Shown here: positions 57,888 to 64,000 of the stretch, one piece after another | Numbering within the stretch: the first letter of the stretch is position 1 | Layout: each line of letters starts with the position of its first letter | From: Microbispora hainanensis | Lineage (GTDB): Bacteria; Actinomycetota; Actinomycetes; Streptosporangiales; Streptosporangiaceae | Length of the DNA: 64,000 nt | Direction of reading: 5' to 3' | NCBI RefSeq assembly: GCF_006874475.1 | Contig: NZ_VIRM01000016.1 | Span: forward strand, 1-64,000 | Made by a program: the position numbers and the translations under genes | The notes under the pieces: generated by a model | Told to the model about the DNA's origin: nothing | What the model saw: only the letters and a program-made list of their open reading frames with translations | Database searches by the model: none

Positions 57888-58958
57888 ATGGGGAGCACGA
57901 CGGGGCGAACGCGGATGAGCAGGATTCCGCGGGCGGCCCTGGCTCTCCTCGCGGTCGCGGGCCCGCTGCTTCCCGCACCGGCGACGGCAGCGCCGACCCA
58001 GGTTACGACGGCCGCGCGGGCGGACGACCGGGAGCGGGTGCTGTTCCGGATCCGGGACGGGCGAATCGGCGAGTCGAGCGGCCTGGCCGTCTCGCCCACC
58101 CACAAAGGCATCGTCTACACGCACAACGACAGCGGCCACGGGCCCCAGATCTACGCGATCGGCCCGGACGGCCGCACCCGGGCGACGTTCACGATCGGCA
58201 ACGCCGAGGCCCGGGACTGGGAGGCCATCGCGGCCTCCACCGACCGCGCGACGGGGCGCGGCGTGCTGTGGATCGCCGACATCGGGGACAACCTGGACGG
58301 CGCCTGGCCGGACGTGTCCGTTTACAAGGTCGCCGAGCCCCGGACGATGAAGGACGCGACGCTGCGGGCGACGCGGTATCGCTTCCGCTACGCCGACGGC
58401 CCCCGCAACGCCGAGGGGGTGATGGTCGATCCCCGCACGGGCCGGTTGTACGTCGTCAGCAAGGAGTTCTCCGGGAGCGTCTACGCCGCTCCCGCGAAGC
58501 TGCGCACCGACAGGGTGAACGTGCTGCGCCGGGTGGGGCCCGCCCCCCTCATGGCCACCGACGCGGCGTACGCGCCCGACGGGTCGAGCTTCGTCATCCG
58601 CACGTACTTCTCGGCGTCCGTCTATCGCTCGCCCGGCAAGCTGATCGCGCACGTCACGATGCCGCCGCTGCGCCAGGCCGAGTCGATCGCGTACACGCGC
58701 GACGGCACGGCCCTGCTCACCGGGAGCGAGGGGGAGGACAGCCCGGTCTATCGGGTGCCGCTGCCCGCCGCCGCCCGGCCGGCTCCGTCACCGGCTCGGA
58801 CCAGGACCTCCTCCGCCCGGCCGAGGGCGGTAAAGGCGACGAGCGGGGCGGCCGCCGGGGACGGAGCCCTCGGCGTGCCGATGCCGGTGTTATGGGTGGC
58901 GGTCGCTCTCGGGGCGATCGGGATCATCGGGTTCGTCGCCTACCGCACGGGCCGCTGA
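57888..58958 (+). CDS. Secreted beta-propeller-like protein with C-terminal membrane anchor
   Basis: 356 residues. A signal peptide (RIPRAALALLAVAGPLLPAP) is followed by a domain with propeller-like blades: GESSGLAVSPTHKGIVYTHN, then DARDWEAIAAS-like and VLWIADIGDN, and repeated NAEGVMVDPRTGRLYVVSKE, AYAPDGSSFVIRTYF and ESIAYTRDGTALLTGSEGED. A Pro/Ala/Ser/Thr linker and a final helix (VLWVAVALGAIGIIGFVAYR) follow, so it stays in the membrane with the propeller outside. ATG 57888 is chosen (AATGAT 6 nt upstream); 57915 is possible. Function unknown. Confidence 0.82.
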   Translation: MGSTTGRTRMSRIPRAALALLAVAGPLLPAPATAAPTQVTTAARADDRERVLFRIRDGRIGESSGLAVSPTHKGIVYTHNDSGHGPQIYAIGPDGRTRATFTIGNAEARDWEAIAASTDRATGRGVLWIADIGDNLDGAWPDVSVYKVAEPRTMKDATLRATRYRFRYADGPRNAEGVMVDPRTGRLYVVSKEFSGSVYAAPAKLRTDRVNVLRRVGPAPLMATDAAYAPDGSSFVIRTYFSASVYRSPGKLIAHVTMPPLRQAESIAYTRDGTALLTGSEGEDSPVYRVPLPAAARPAPSPARTRTSSARPRAVKATSGAAAGDGALGVPMPVLWVAVALGAIGIIGFVAYRTGR

Positions 58959-59024
58959 AGACCTTCGCGCGGGCCGGTGAGGGCTTTCGCACGGGCCGGT
59001 GAGGGCTTTCGCACGGGTTAGTGA
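58937..59024. repeat. Four 22-bp repeats, the first holding the stop codon
   Basis: Units at 58937, 58959, 58981 and 59003, each ending in G(G/C)(C/T)(C/T)(G/A)(G/C)TGA-like sequence; GGGCTTTCGCACGGGCCGGT then GA is the third unit. The first unit is the coding end (Y-R-T-G-R-stop) of the propeller gene; the others continue into the gap before the convergent oxidase gene. Confidence 0.85.
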
Positions 59025-59030
59025 GGGCCC

Positions 59031-60566
59031 TCAGACGACCTCGAAATCGGCCATCATCGCCATGTCCTCGTGTTCGAGGTTGTGGCAGTGCAGCATGTAT
59101 CGGCCACGGTAGCCCTCGAATCGGACCAGCACGTCGACGACCTCGTAGGGACGCACGTCCACGGTGTCCTTCCAGCCGGCGTCGGTCGCCGCGGGCGGCC
59201 CGCCGTTCCGTGCGAGCACCCGGAACCGGGCCAGGTGGACGTGCACGGGGTGATGGAAATCGCTCGTGAACCTCCAGACCTCGCTGGTGTTCAGGCGCGG
59301 GGTGGCCAGCGGCCGCCCCGGCCGGAAGCGCCGTCCGTTGATCGTCCAGGAGCCGCCGCCCCCCTGACCCGTGCGGCGGAAGTCGAAGACGCGGGTGGCG
59401 ACCGCCGTGGTGACCGGCTCGGCGGCCCGGGAGAGCCGCTTCGGGATCACACTGTCGTCGGCGGCCCTGCGCCGTACGCGGAACCGCATCACGTCGCGTG
59501 CGGCGCCGGTGCCCAAGGTGTTGACCATGGTCACCTCGCTGCCGGCGCGGTGGCCGGAGAAGTCCACGACGACGTCGAAGCGTTCTCCCGGGGAGATGGT
59601 GATCGCCTCGTGCGTAAGGGGCGCGGGCAGCAACCCCTGGTCACTGCCGATCTGGACGAACCGGCCGCCGGGGGTCAGCCGCAGCCGGAAACGGCGTGCG
59701 TTCGAGGCGTTGAGCAGACGCAGGCGATATCGCGCCGCGTCGACCTCCAGGAAGGGCCAGGGCGCGCCGTTGACCAGGATGACGTCTCCCTCGACGCCCT
59801 CCATGAACGCGTCGTCCACCCCGGGGCGCAGCAGCAGGGTGGGATCCAGGGACGGATAGCGGAACGAGCCGTCCTCCTCGAAGGCCCGGTCGCAGATCAT
59901 CAGCGGGATGTCCCGCTCGCCCTTCGGCAACGGCAGCGCGTCGTCCTCGTCGTCCCGGACGACGAGGAAACCGGCCAGGCCACGCCACACCTGCGGCGCG
60001 GTGAAGTCCATCCGATGGTCGTGATACCAGAGCGTGGCGGCACCCTGCTCCAGCGGATACACGTAGTCTCTGGCCGCCTCGTGGAAGGTCCACTGCCGCA
60101 GGTCGTGGTGGGAGTGGTCGCCCGGGGGCGGGCGGAACCCCCGGCCCCGCGCGATCACCACGTCGGTCGGATAGCCGTCGGACTCCGGCGGGGTGACTCC
60201 TCCGTGCAGATGGGTCGAGGTGGGCACGGGCAGCTCGTTGCGGACCCGGATGACGGCAGGGCCGCCCGCTCTCAGGTCGAAGGTCGGCCCGGGGAACGTG
60301 CCGTCGTAACCCCAGATCTCGGTCGTGGTACCCGGGATGATCTCCGCCTTGGCCGCGCGCTGGACGACCTCGAAACGGCCGGGCCGTACGGGAACGGCGG
60401 TCGCGGGGATCGGGAGCGGCACGGCGAACCGGGCGGGCAACGGCAACGCGCTCGTCAGGCTCTCCCCGGCCACCTCACGGGCCACCTTGCCGGCCAGGGC
60501 GCCGCAGCCGGCGACCGTGAGGCCGGCCCCGCCGAGCAGCCCGAGGAAACCACGACGGGCGATCAT
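59031..60566 (-). CDS. Multicopper oxidase (TAT-exported lipoprotein, CotA/bilirubin-oxidase-like)
   Basis: 511 residues. The N-terminus is a twin-arginine signal (IARRGFLGLLGGAGLTVAGC) ending in a lipobox Cys (~21), so it is exported folded and lipid-anchored. Three cupredoxin domains; copper ligands STHLHGG, LWYHDHRMDF, HHPVHVHLARF and the T1/T3 cluster MLHCHNLEHEDMAMM. Oxidises phenols, metals or bilirubin-like substrates with O2 reduced to water. The frame is open far upstream but ATG 60566 is right: it overlaps the upstream membrane gene by 4 nt. Confidence 0.94.
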   Translation of the reverse strand: MIARRGFLGLLGGAGLTVAGCGALAGKVAREVAGESLTSALPLPARFAVPLPIPATAVPVRPGRFEVVQRAAKAEIIPGTTTEIWGYDGTFPGPTFDLRAGGPAVIRVRNELPVPTSTHLHGGVTPPESDGYPTDVVIARGRGFRPPPGDHSHHDLRQWTFHEAARDYVYPLEQGAATLWYHDHRMDFTAPQVWRGLAGFLVVRDDEDDALPLPKGERDIPLMICDRAFEEDGSFRYPSLDPTLLLRPGVDDAFMEGVEGDVILVNGAPWPFLEVDAARYRLRLLNASNARRFRLRLTPGGRFVQIGSDQGLLPAPLTHEAITISPGERFDVVVDFSGHRAGSEVTMVNTLGTGAARDVMRFRVRRRAADDSVIPKRLSRAAEPVTTAVATRVFDFRRTGQGGGGSWTINGRRFRPGRPLATPRLNTSEVWRFTSDFHHPVHVHLARFRVLARNGGPPAATDAGWKDTVDVRPYEVVDVLVRFEGYRGRYMLHCHNLEHEDMAMMADFEVV

Positions 60567-60970
60567 CGCGTCACCCGCCAGACCAGGACCGTCAGCACGG
60601 TTGTGGCGCCGAAGACGGCCATGCCGAGCGGGAAGTGCACCGCCAGGACGCGCTCCTGCCCGGCCATGACCTGGAGGGTCTCCGCGGCCACGAGCCCGGC
60701 CGCGGCCAGGGCGGGCCACGCCGGTCCGCGCGCCGGCCGCCACAGCAGGATCGAGGCCACCAGCTGGAGATAGAGCGTGACGTGGGTGAACCCGCCGTTG
60801 GTGCGATGCCAGGCGAGCATGTCCACGTCGCCTGTGACGAACAGCCCGGCGAGCGCGGCCTGTGCGAGCACGCCGAACAGGTGCAGCAGGGCGGCCGACC
60901 GCAGCGGCCGGACGATCCAGCCGGGCGTACGGCCGAGGTCCGCCCGCGGCGGAACAGATGAGACGCTCAT
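60563..60970 (-). CDS. Four-helix membrane protein coupled to the multicopper oxidase
   Basis: 135 residues with four hydrophobic segments (LHLFGVLAQAALAGLFVTG, THVTLYLQLVASILLW, AALAAAGLVAAETLQVMAG-like, FPLGMAVFGATTVLTVLVW). His residues near helix ends (AALLHLFG, AWHRTNGGFTHV, AVHFPLG) could bind heme or metal, so an electron-transfer partner of the oxidase is possible. Its stop overlaps the oxidase ATG (4 nt). ATG 60970 or 60979 are both possible starts. Confidence 0.75.
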   Translation of the reverse strand: MSVSSVPPRADLGRTPGWIVRPLRSAALLHLFGVLAQAALAGLFVTGDVDMLAWHRTNGGFTHVTLYLQLVASILLWRPARGPAWPALAAAGLVAAETLQVMAGQERVLAVHFPLGMAVFGATTVLTVLVWRVTR

Positions 60971-61133
60971 GCCCGGCATGCTGCTGCGTGTCGAGCGGAA
61001 GATCGTCCGGCCGGGGTCGGGGCTTCGCCGTACATCCCGGGGTGTAGGACACGGCCATGCGGAGCACGCGTACGACCAGGGATGCAGGCGCCGGGTCGAC
61101 CGCAGGCGGGTGGGCGCGGCCCGCGTCGTGGCC

Positions 61134-61139
61134 TAGCGT
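61134..61139 (+). promoter_or_regulatory. Histidine-kinase -10 box (leaderless)
   Basis: TAGCGT, 7 nt before the GTG at 61147, the first codon of the 18-bp repeat array. Confidence 0.5.
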
Positions 61140-61146
61140 GACAGGC

Positions 61147-61290
61147 GTGCGCCCCTGGAACACCGCGCGACCTTCGAAGACAGTGCGCCCCTGGAAGACC
61201 ATGCGACCCCGGCAGACCATGCGTCCCCGGAAGGCCGTGCGTCCCTGGCAGACCGTGCGTCTCCGGAAGAGTGTGCGTCCCTGGCAGACC
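61147..61290. repeat. Eight 18-bp tandem repeats at the 5' end of the kinase gene
   Basis: 144 nt made of eight imperfect 18-bp units. Seven begin with GTG or ATG in the kinase frame; the second begins GCG. Each encodes (V/M/A)RP(W/R/S)(K/Q/N)(T/A/S) or a close variant. Because each unit but one supplies an in-frame start codon, the true start could slide along the array. Confidence 0.9.
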
Positions 61291-62403
61291 GATGCGCTGA
61301 TCACCGCGGCCATGCTCACGCTCGGCGTCGCGGGCACGTACGGCAGACTGTCCAGCTCGGGTCTCACGGAGCGGCCGCTCGACCCGCTCGGCCTCGTGCT
61401 GATCGTGGTGGCGTCTCTGGTGCTCGTCTGGCGGCGTGGCGCTCCTGTGCCGGTCGGCGTGGTCACGGTCGCGTGCGCGATCGCGTACTACGGCGCGCGC
61501 TATCCGGGCATCTTCGCCGCCGGGCCCGCCCTGATCGCGATCTACACGGCGGCCACGGCGGGCCGGCGCCGCCTGGCGATCGGTCTTGCCGTGGCACTGG
61601 CCGGCGGCATCGCCGTCCCGGTCGCGCTGGCCGACGCCGATCCGGAGCCCGGCGGCCTCAGCCTGCTCAGCGGCTGGCTGGTGGCGATGGTGGTGCTCGG
61701 CGAGGTGACCAAGAACCGGCGCGCCTACCTCAGAGAGGTCGAACAACGGGCGATCCAGGCCGAACTCACCAGGGAGGAGGCCGCTCTGCGCAGGGCCGGG
61801 GAGGAGCGCCTGTGGATCGCCCAGGAGCTCCACGACACGCTCACGCACACCATCTCCGTCATCAACGTCCAGACCTCCGTCGCGTTGCAGACGCTGGAGC
61901 GGGATCCGGCGCTGACCCACCGGGCGCTGCTCGCGGTGAAGGAGTCGGGCAAGGAGGCGATGCACGAGCTGCGCGCCACACTGGGCGTCCTGCGGCAGGC
62001 CGACACCGACGGCCCGGAGGTGGGGCTGGCCAGGCTGCCCCGGCTGGTGGACCGGGCCGAAGCGGCAGGGCTGCCGGTCACGACATCGACCATCGGCACG
62101 CGCAGGGAGGTGCCCCCGGAGGTCGACCGGGCCGCCTACCGCATCGTGCAGGAGGCGTTCACCAACGTGCTGCGGCACGCCGGGGCCGCCTCGGTCACCG
62201 TGACGATCGAATACGCGGCTGACATGATCAAACTGAGCGTCGAGGACGACGGACAGACCACGACGGGGACGGCGGACAACGGGATGGGGTTGATCGGAAT
62301 GCGCGAGCGCGCGGTCGCCCTCGGCGGCTCGCTCACCGCCGGGCCGCGACCGGGGGGAGGCTTCGCCGTACGGGCCGAGCTGCCGACGGCGGCCGCCCCG
62401 TGA
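61147..62403 (+). CDS. Sensor histidine kinase, NarL-type (HisKA_3)
   Basis: 418 residues if translation begins at the GTG 7 nt after TAGCGT. First ~48 residues: eight hexapeptide repeats (VRPWNT, VRPWKT, MRPRQT, VRPWQT and variants), strongly basic. Then four or five membrane helices (ALITAAMLTLGVAGTYG, LGLVLIVVASLVLVW, VPVGVVTVACAIAYYGA, and so on), a HisKA_3 dimerisation domain with the phospho-His in WIAQELHDTLTHTISVINVQ, and an HATPase_c domain (RIVQEAFTNVLRHAGAASVT, VEDDGQTT, GMGLIGMRERAVALGGSL). No periplasmic sensor domain, so it probably senses in the membrane. Stop overlaps the regulator start (GTGA). Confidence 0.92.
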   Translation: MRPWNTARPSKTVRPWKTMRPRQTMRPRKAVRPWQTVRLRKSVRPWQTDALITAAMLTLGVAGTYGRLSSSGLTERPLDPLGLVLIVVASLVLVWRRGAPVPVGVVTVACAIAYYGARYPGIFAAGPALIAIYTAATAGRRRLAIGLAVALAGGIAVPVALADADPEPGGLSLLSGWLVAMVVLGEVTKNRRAYLREVEQRAIQAELTREEAALRRAGEERLWIAQELHDTLTHTISVINVQTSVALQTLERDPALTHRALLAVKESGKEAMHELRATLGVLRQADTDGPEVGLARLPRLVDRAEAAGLPVTTSTIGTRREVPPEVDRAAYRIVQEAFTNVLRHAGAASVTVTIEYAADMIKLSVEDDGQTTTGTADNGMGLIGMRERAVALGGSLTAGPRPGGGFAVRAELPTAAAP

Positions 62404-63062
62404 TCCGGGTGCTGCTGGCCGACGACCAGCCGCTGATCCGCGCCGGTTTCCGGGCGCTGCTGGAGATGGCCGAGGACATCACGGTCGTCGCGGAAGCGGG
62501 CAACGGCGGCGAGGCCGTCGAGCTGTGCCGTGCCCTGCGGCCCGACGTGGCGTTGCTCGACGTACGGATGCCGCTGCTCGACGGCATCCAGGCCACGAGG
62601 AGGATCGGGGCCGACCCGGAGCTCGACTCGGTGCGCGTGGTCATCCTCACCAACTACGCCCTCGACGAGTACGTCTTCGCCGCCCTGCGCGCCGGCGCCA
62701 GCGGATTCCTGGTCAAGGACATCGAACCGGCCGACCTGCTGCAGTCGGTGCGGGTGGCGGCCAACGGCGAGGCGCTGCTGTCCCCCTCGGTCACCAGGCG
62801 GCTGATCGAGGAGTACGTCTCCACGCCGCCCAGGCCCGTGCCGGGACCCGGCCTCGAACGGCTGACCGACCGGGAGCGCGAGGTCCTGTCGCTGGTCGCG
62901 ACGGGGATGTCCAACGAGGAGATCGCCGGCCACCTCACGATCAGCCACGCCACCGTCAAGACCCACGTCAGCAGGGTGATGGCCAAGCTGGGCGCTCGTG
63001 ATCGCGCGCAACTCGTGGTGCACGCCTACGAGTCCGGGCTCGTCACCCCGGGACGTCGCTAG
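62400..63062 (+). CDS. NarL/LuxR-type response regulator
   Basis: 220 residues. Receiver domain: acidic pair in VLLADDQPLIRAGF, the phospho-acceptor Asp in VALLDVRMPLLDGI (~residue 53), Thr in VVILTNYALDEYV (the ILTNY variant), and Lys in GFLVKDIEPADLL. C-terminal LuxR helix-turn-helix: LTDREREVLSLVATGMSNEE, then IAGHLTISHATVKTHVSRVM. GTG start overlaps the kinase stop by 4 nt. Partner of the adjacent kinase; targets unknown. Confidence 0.95.
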   Translation: MIRVLLADDQPLIRAGFRALLEMAEDITVVAEAGNGGEAVELCRALRPDVALLDVRMPLLDGIQATRRIGADPELDSVRVVILTNYALDEYVFAALRAGASGFLVKDIEPADLLQSVRVAANGEALLSPSVTRRLIEEYVSTPPRPVPGPGLERLTDREREVLSLVATGMSNEEIAGHLTISHATVKTHVSRVMAKLGARDRAQLVVHAYESGLVTPGRR

Positions 63063-63110
63063 CCGCGCCCGGCCTGCCCCGCCGCGGGACGTTGCGGGGA
63101 CGTCGCTGGT
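63051..63110. repeat. Repeated GGGACGTCGCT around the response-regulator stop
   Basis: GGACGTCGCTAG at the coding end (63051-63062) recurs as GGGACGTTGC (63086) and GGGGACGTCGCTGG (63097-63110) in the convergent gap. Weaker than the other stop-codon repeats. A GC-rich hairpin region follows to 63180. Confidence 0.5.
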
Positions 63111-63183
63111 GGTGCGTGGCCGGGGCAGCCGAAGGGCCGGGCCGCCGTTCCCGGCGGCACCGGCCCGGAGATCGCCGCGACGG

Positions 63184-63618
63184 TCAGCCCCGCGCGTAGA
63201 TGCGGTGCACGAACTCCGCGAGCTTGCTGTCGGGTAGTTCCTTGGCCAGGTCGGCCTCGGTGATCATCCCGACGATGCGGTGGTTCTCGATCACCGGCAT
63301 GCGCTTGATCTGGTGCTCCTCCATCTTCGCCAGGGCCTCCTCGACGCTGGCTCCGGCGTCGACCCAGACGAGGCCGCGGGCGAGCTCGCCCGCCGTGGTC
63401 TGGTCGAGGTCCTTGCCCTCGGCCACGCACTTCACCACGATGTCGCGATCGGTGATGATGCCCTTGAGCCGGTCGTCGTCCCCGCAGATGGGAAGGGCGC
63501 CGACGTTCATGTCCCGCATCATCTCCGCGGCCCTGCGCAGGCTGTCGTGCTCGCCGATGCATTCCGCGCCCTCGTGCATGACCTCACCGGCGGTCTTGCT
63601 TAATCCCTCTGTGGTCAT
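63184..63618 (-). CDS. CBS-domain pair protein
   Basis: 144 residues made of two CBS motifs (a Bateman module): EVMHEGAECIGEHDSLRRAA with ALPICGDDDRLKGIITDRDI, and GLVWVDAGASVEEALAKMEE with RMPVIENHRIVGMITEADLA. These modules bind adenosyl ligands such as AMP, ATP or SAM. Stand-alone CBS proteins of this size are common in actinobacteria, often stress-induced. ATG 63618 has GGGGGT a few nt upstream. Confidence 0.94.
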   Translation of the reverse strand: MTTEGLSKTAGEVMHEGAECIGEHDSLRRAAEMMRDMNVGALPICGDDDRLKGIITDRDIVVKCVAEGKDLDQTTAGELARGLVWVDAGASVEEALAKMEEHQIKRMPVIENHRIVGMITEADLAKELPDSKLAEFVHRIYARG

Positions 63619-63681
63619 GGCTAACCCCCGATTCCTTCTTTTAGGGTGACATGCCCCGTATGTCCGAAATTAAGAGCGCAG

Positions 63682-64000
63682 TCACAGGCGAGGGAGGAAG
63701 TGCTCGCCGCGCAGGGCCCGTTCCACGAGCGCGACCGACTCGGCCAGCCGTACGAGCCGGGGGCCTTCCTGGCGGTAGGCGTCCAGGACGGCCTCGATCG
63801 CGTGCGGGGGCAGGTGCTCCTTCAGCTCCACCGCCGCGCCCCGGTATCCCTCCCTGGCCGCCTGGATCGAGGCCGCGACCTGCTGGCGGGCCATCCGGGC
63901 GAGCGCGAGCGGATAACGGCGCAGCACGCCGTACGCGCGGTAGTCGGGCGGCACCGCGTCGAGCAGCCACGACACGGCCGAGACCTCCCAGTCGGGGCTG
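63682..64000 (-). CDS. Conserved hypothetical protein, 5' end beyond the window
   Basis: The frame is open to the window edge. It reads (from the edge) SPDWEVSAVSWLLDAVPPDY, then RAYGVLRRYPLALARMARQQ, and ends ALVERALRGEHFLPRL. Helical, with no motif I recognise; a GTG at 63975 could start a 97-residue protein, but the in-frame residues before it (DWEVSAVSWLLDAVPPDYR) look like one continuous segment, so truncation by the window is more likely. Confidence 0.7.
   Translation of the reverse strand, partial: SPDWEVSAVSWLLDAVPPDYRAYGVLRRYPLALARMARQQVAASIQAAREGYRGAAVELKEHLPPHAIEAVLDAYRQEGPRLVRLAESVALVERALRGEHFLPRL

Noticed and set aside
61147..61290. CRISPR-like array
   Set aside because: Units are contiguous 18-mers with no unique spacers and lie in a coding frame. 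The same holds for the other tandem repeats in the window.
59031..61466. 811-codon frame placing a long leader on the multicopper oxidase
   Set aside because: The leader is the shadow of the coupled membrane gene and of the kinase repeats; the twin-arginine signal begins at ATG 60566.

Overview
The window is a contiguous stretch of a very high-GC actinobacterial chromosome carrying about 63 protein genes, one clear pseudogene remnant and no tRNA, rRNA, CRISPR array, transposase or phage gene that I can see. Marker families (DUF3263, DUF2530, DUF3027, DUF1707, a groES-less groEL under CIRCE control, a bacterial XPB helicase beside a Helicase_C_3-type protein) point to a filamentous actinomycete. 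Streptosporangiaceae is my best guess by style, but that is inference. About 18 genes look leaderless: a TANNNT -10 box sits 6-7 nt before the start codon, and this was used to choose many starts.

Layout. 0.1-5.2 kb (minus): membrane protein, argS, plsX and a DUF1707 protein. 5.5-7.6 kb: an Ala-rich secreted protein, a small DUF222-like relic and a PEBP-family protein. 7.6-9.3 kb: a TagGH/Wzm-Wzt type polymer exporter. 9.7-15.5 kb: a complete five-gene peptide/nickel-type ABC importer (lipoprotein, two permeases, two ATPases). 15.5-22.2 kb: SAM hydroxide adenosyltransferase, DUF3263, trehalose phosphatase (otsB), two tandem secreted paralogues, an MFS carrier, trehalose-6-phosphate synthase (otsA) and an ECF sigma factor.

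22.2-26.7 kb is the most interesting part. A SAM-I riboswitch precedes a threonine-synthase-like PLP enzyme and a MoaD/ThiS sulfur carrier ending in Gly-Gly, followed by a cold-shock gene and groEL with two CIRCE operators. The riboswitch plus sulfur carrier suggests that the ThrC-like enzyme makes homocysteine from O-phosphohomoserine rather than (or as well as) threonine.

26.8-40.9 kb: GNAT plus HelD/HelR-type helicase, a decayed region, then a nucleic-acid-flavoured block (XPB helicase, a PYG-rich DUF4190-like protein, a Helicase_C_3 protein, a two-part cold-shock protein, an MFS carrier, DUF3027, and a sacsin-like GHKL ATPase). 40.9-57.8 kb is regulatory/accessory: repeated regulator-target modules (GntR-TetR fusion with FAD monooxygenase; TetR with a membrane protein; AraC with VOC protein; MarR with MFS; PadR with FAD monooxygenase and AKR; TetR with MFS and SDR; WYL with epoxide hydrolase), many with visible palindromic operators. 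57.9-64 kb: a beta-propeller-like surface protein, multicopper oxidase with partner membrane protein, a NarL-type two-component system whose kinase starts inside an 18-bp repeat, a CBS protein and a truncated conserved gene at the edge.

A genome-style oddity recurs: short tandem repeats (13-42 bp) at gene ends. At four loci (35.7, 49.76, 55.5 and 58.95 kb) the repeat unit contains the stop codon of the adjacent gene.
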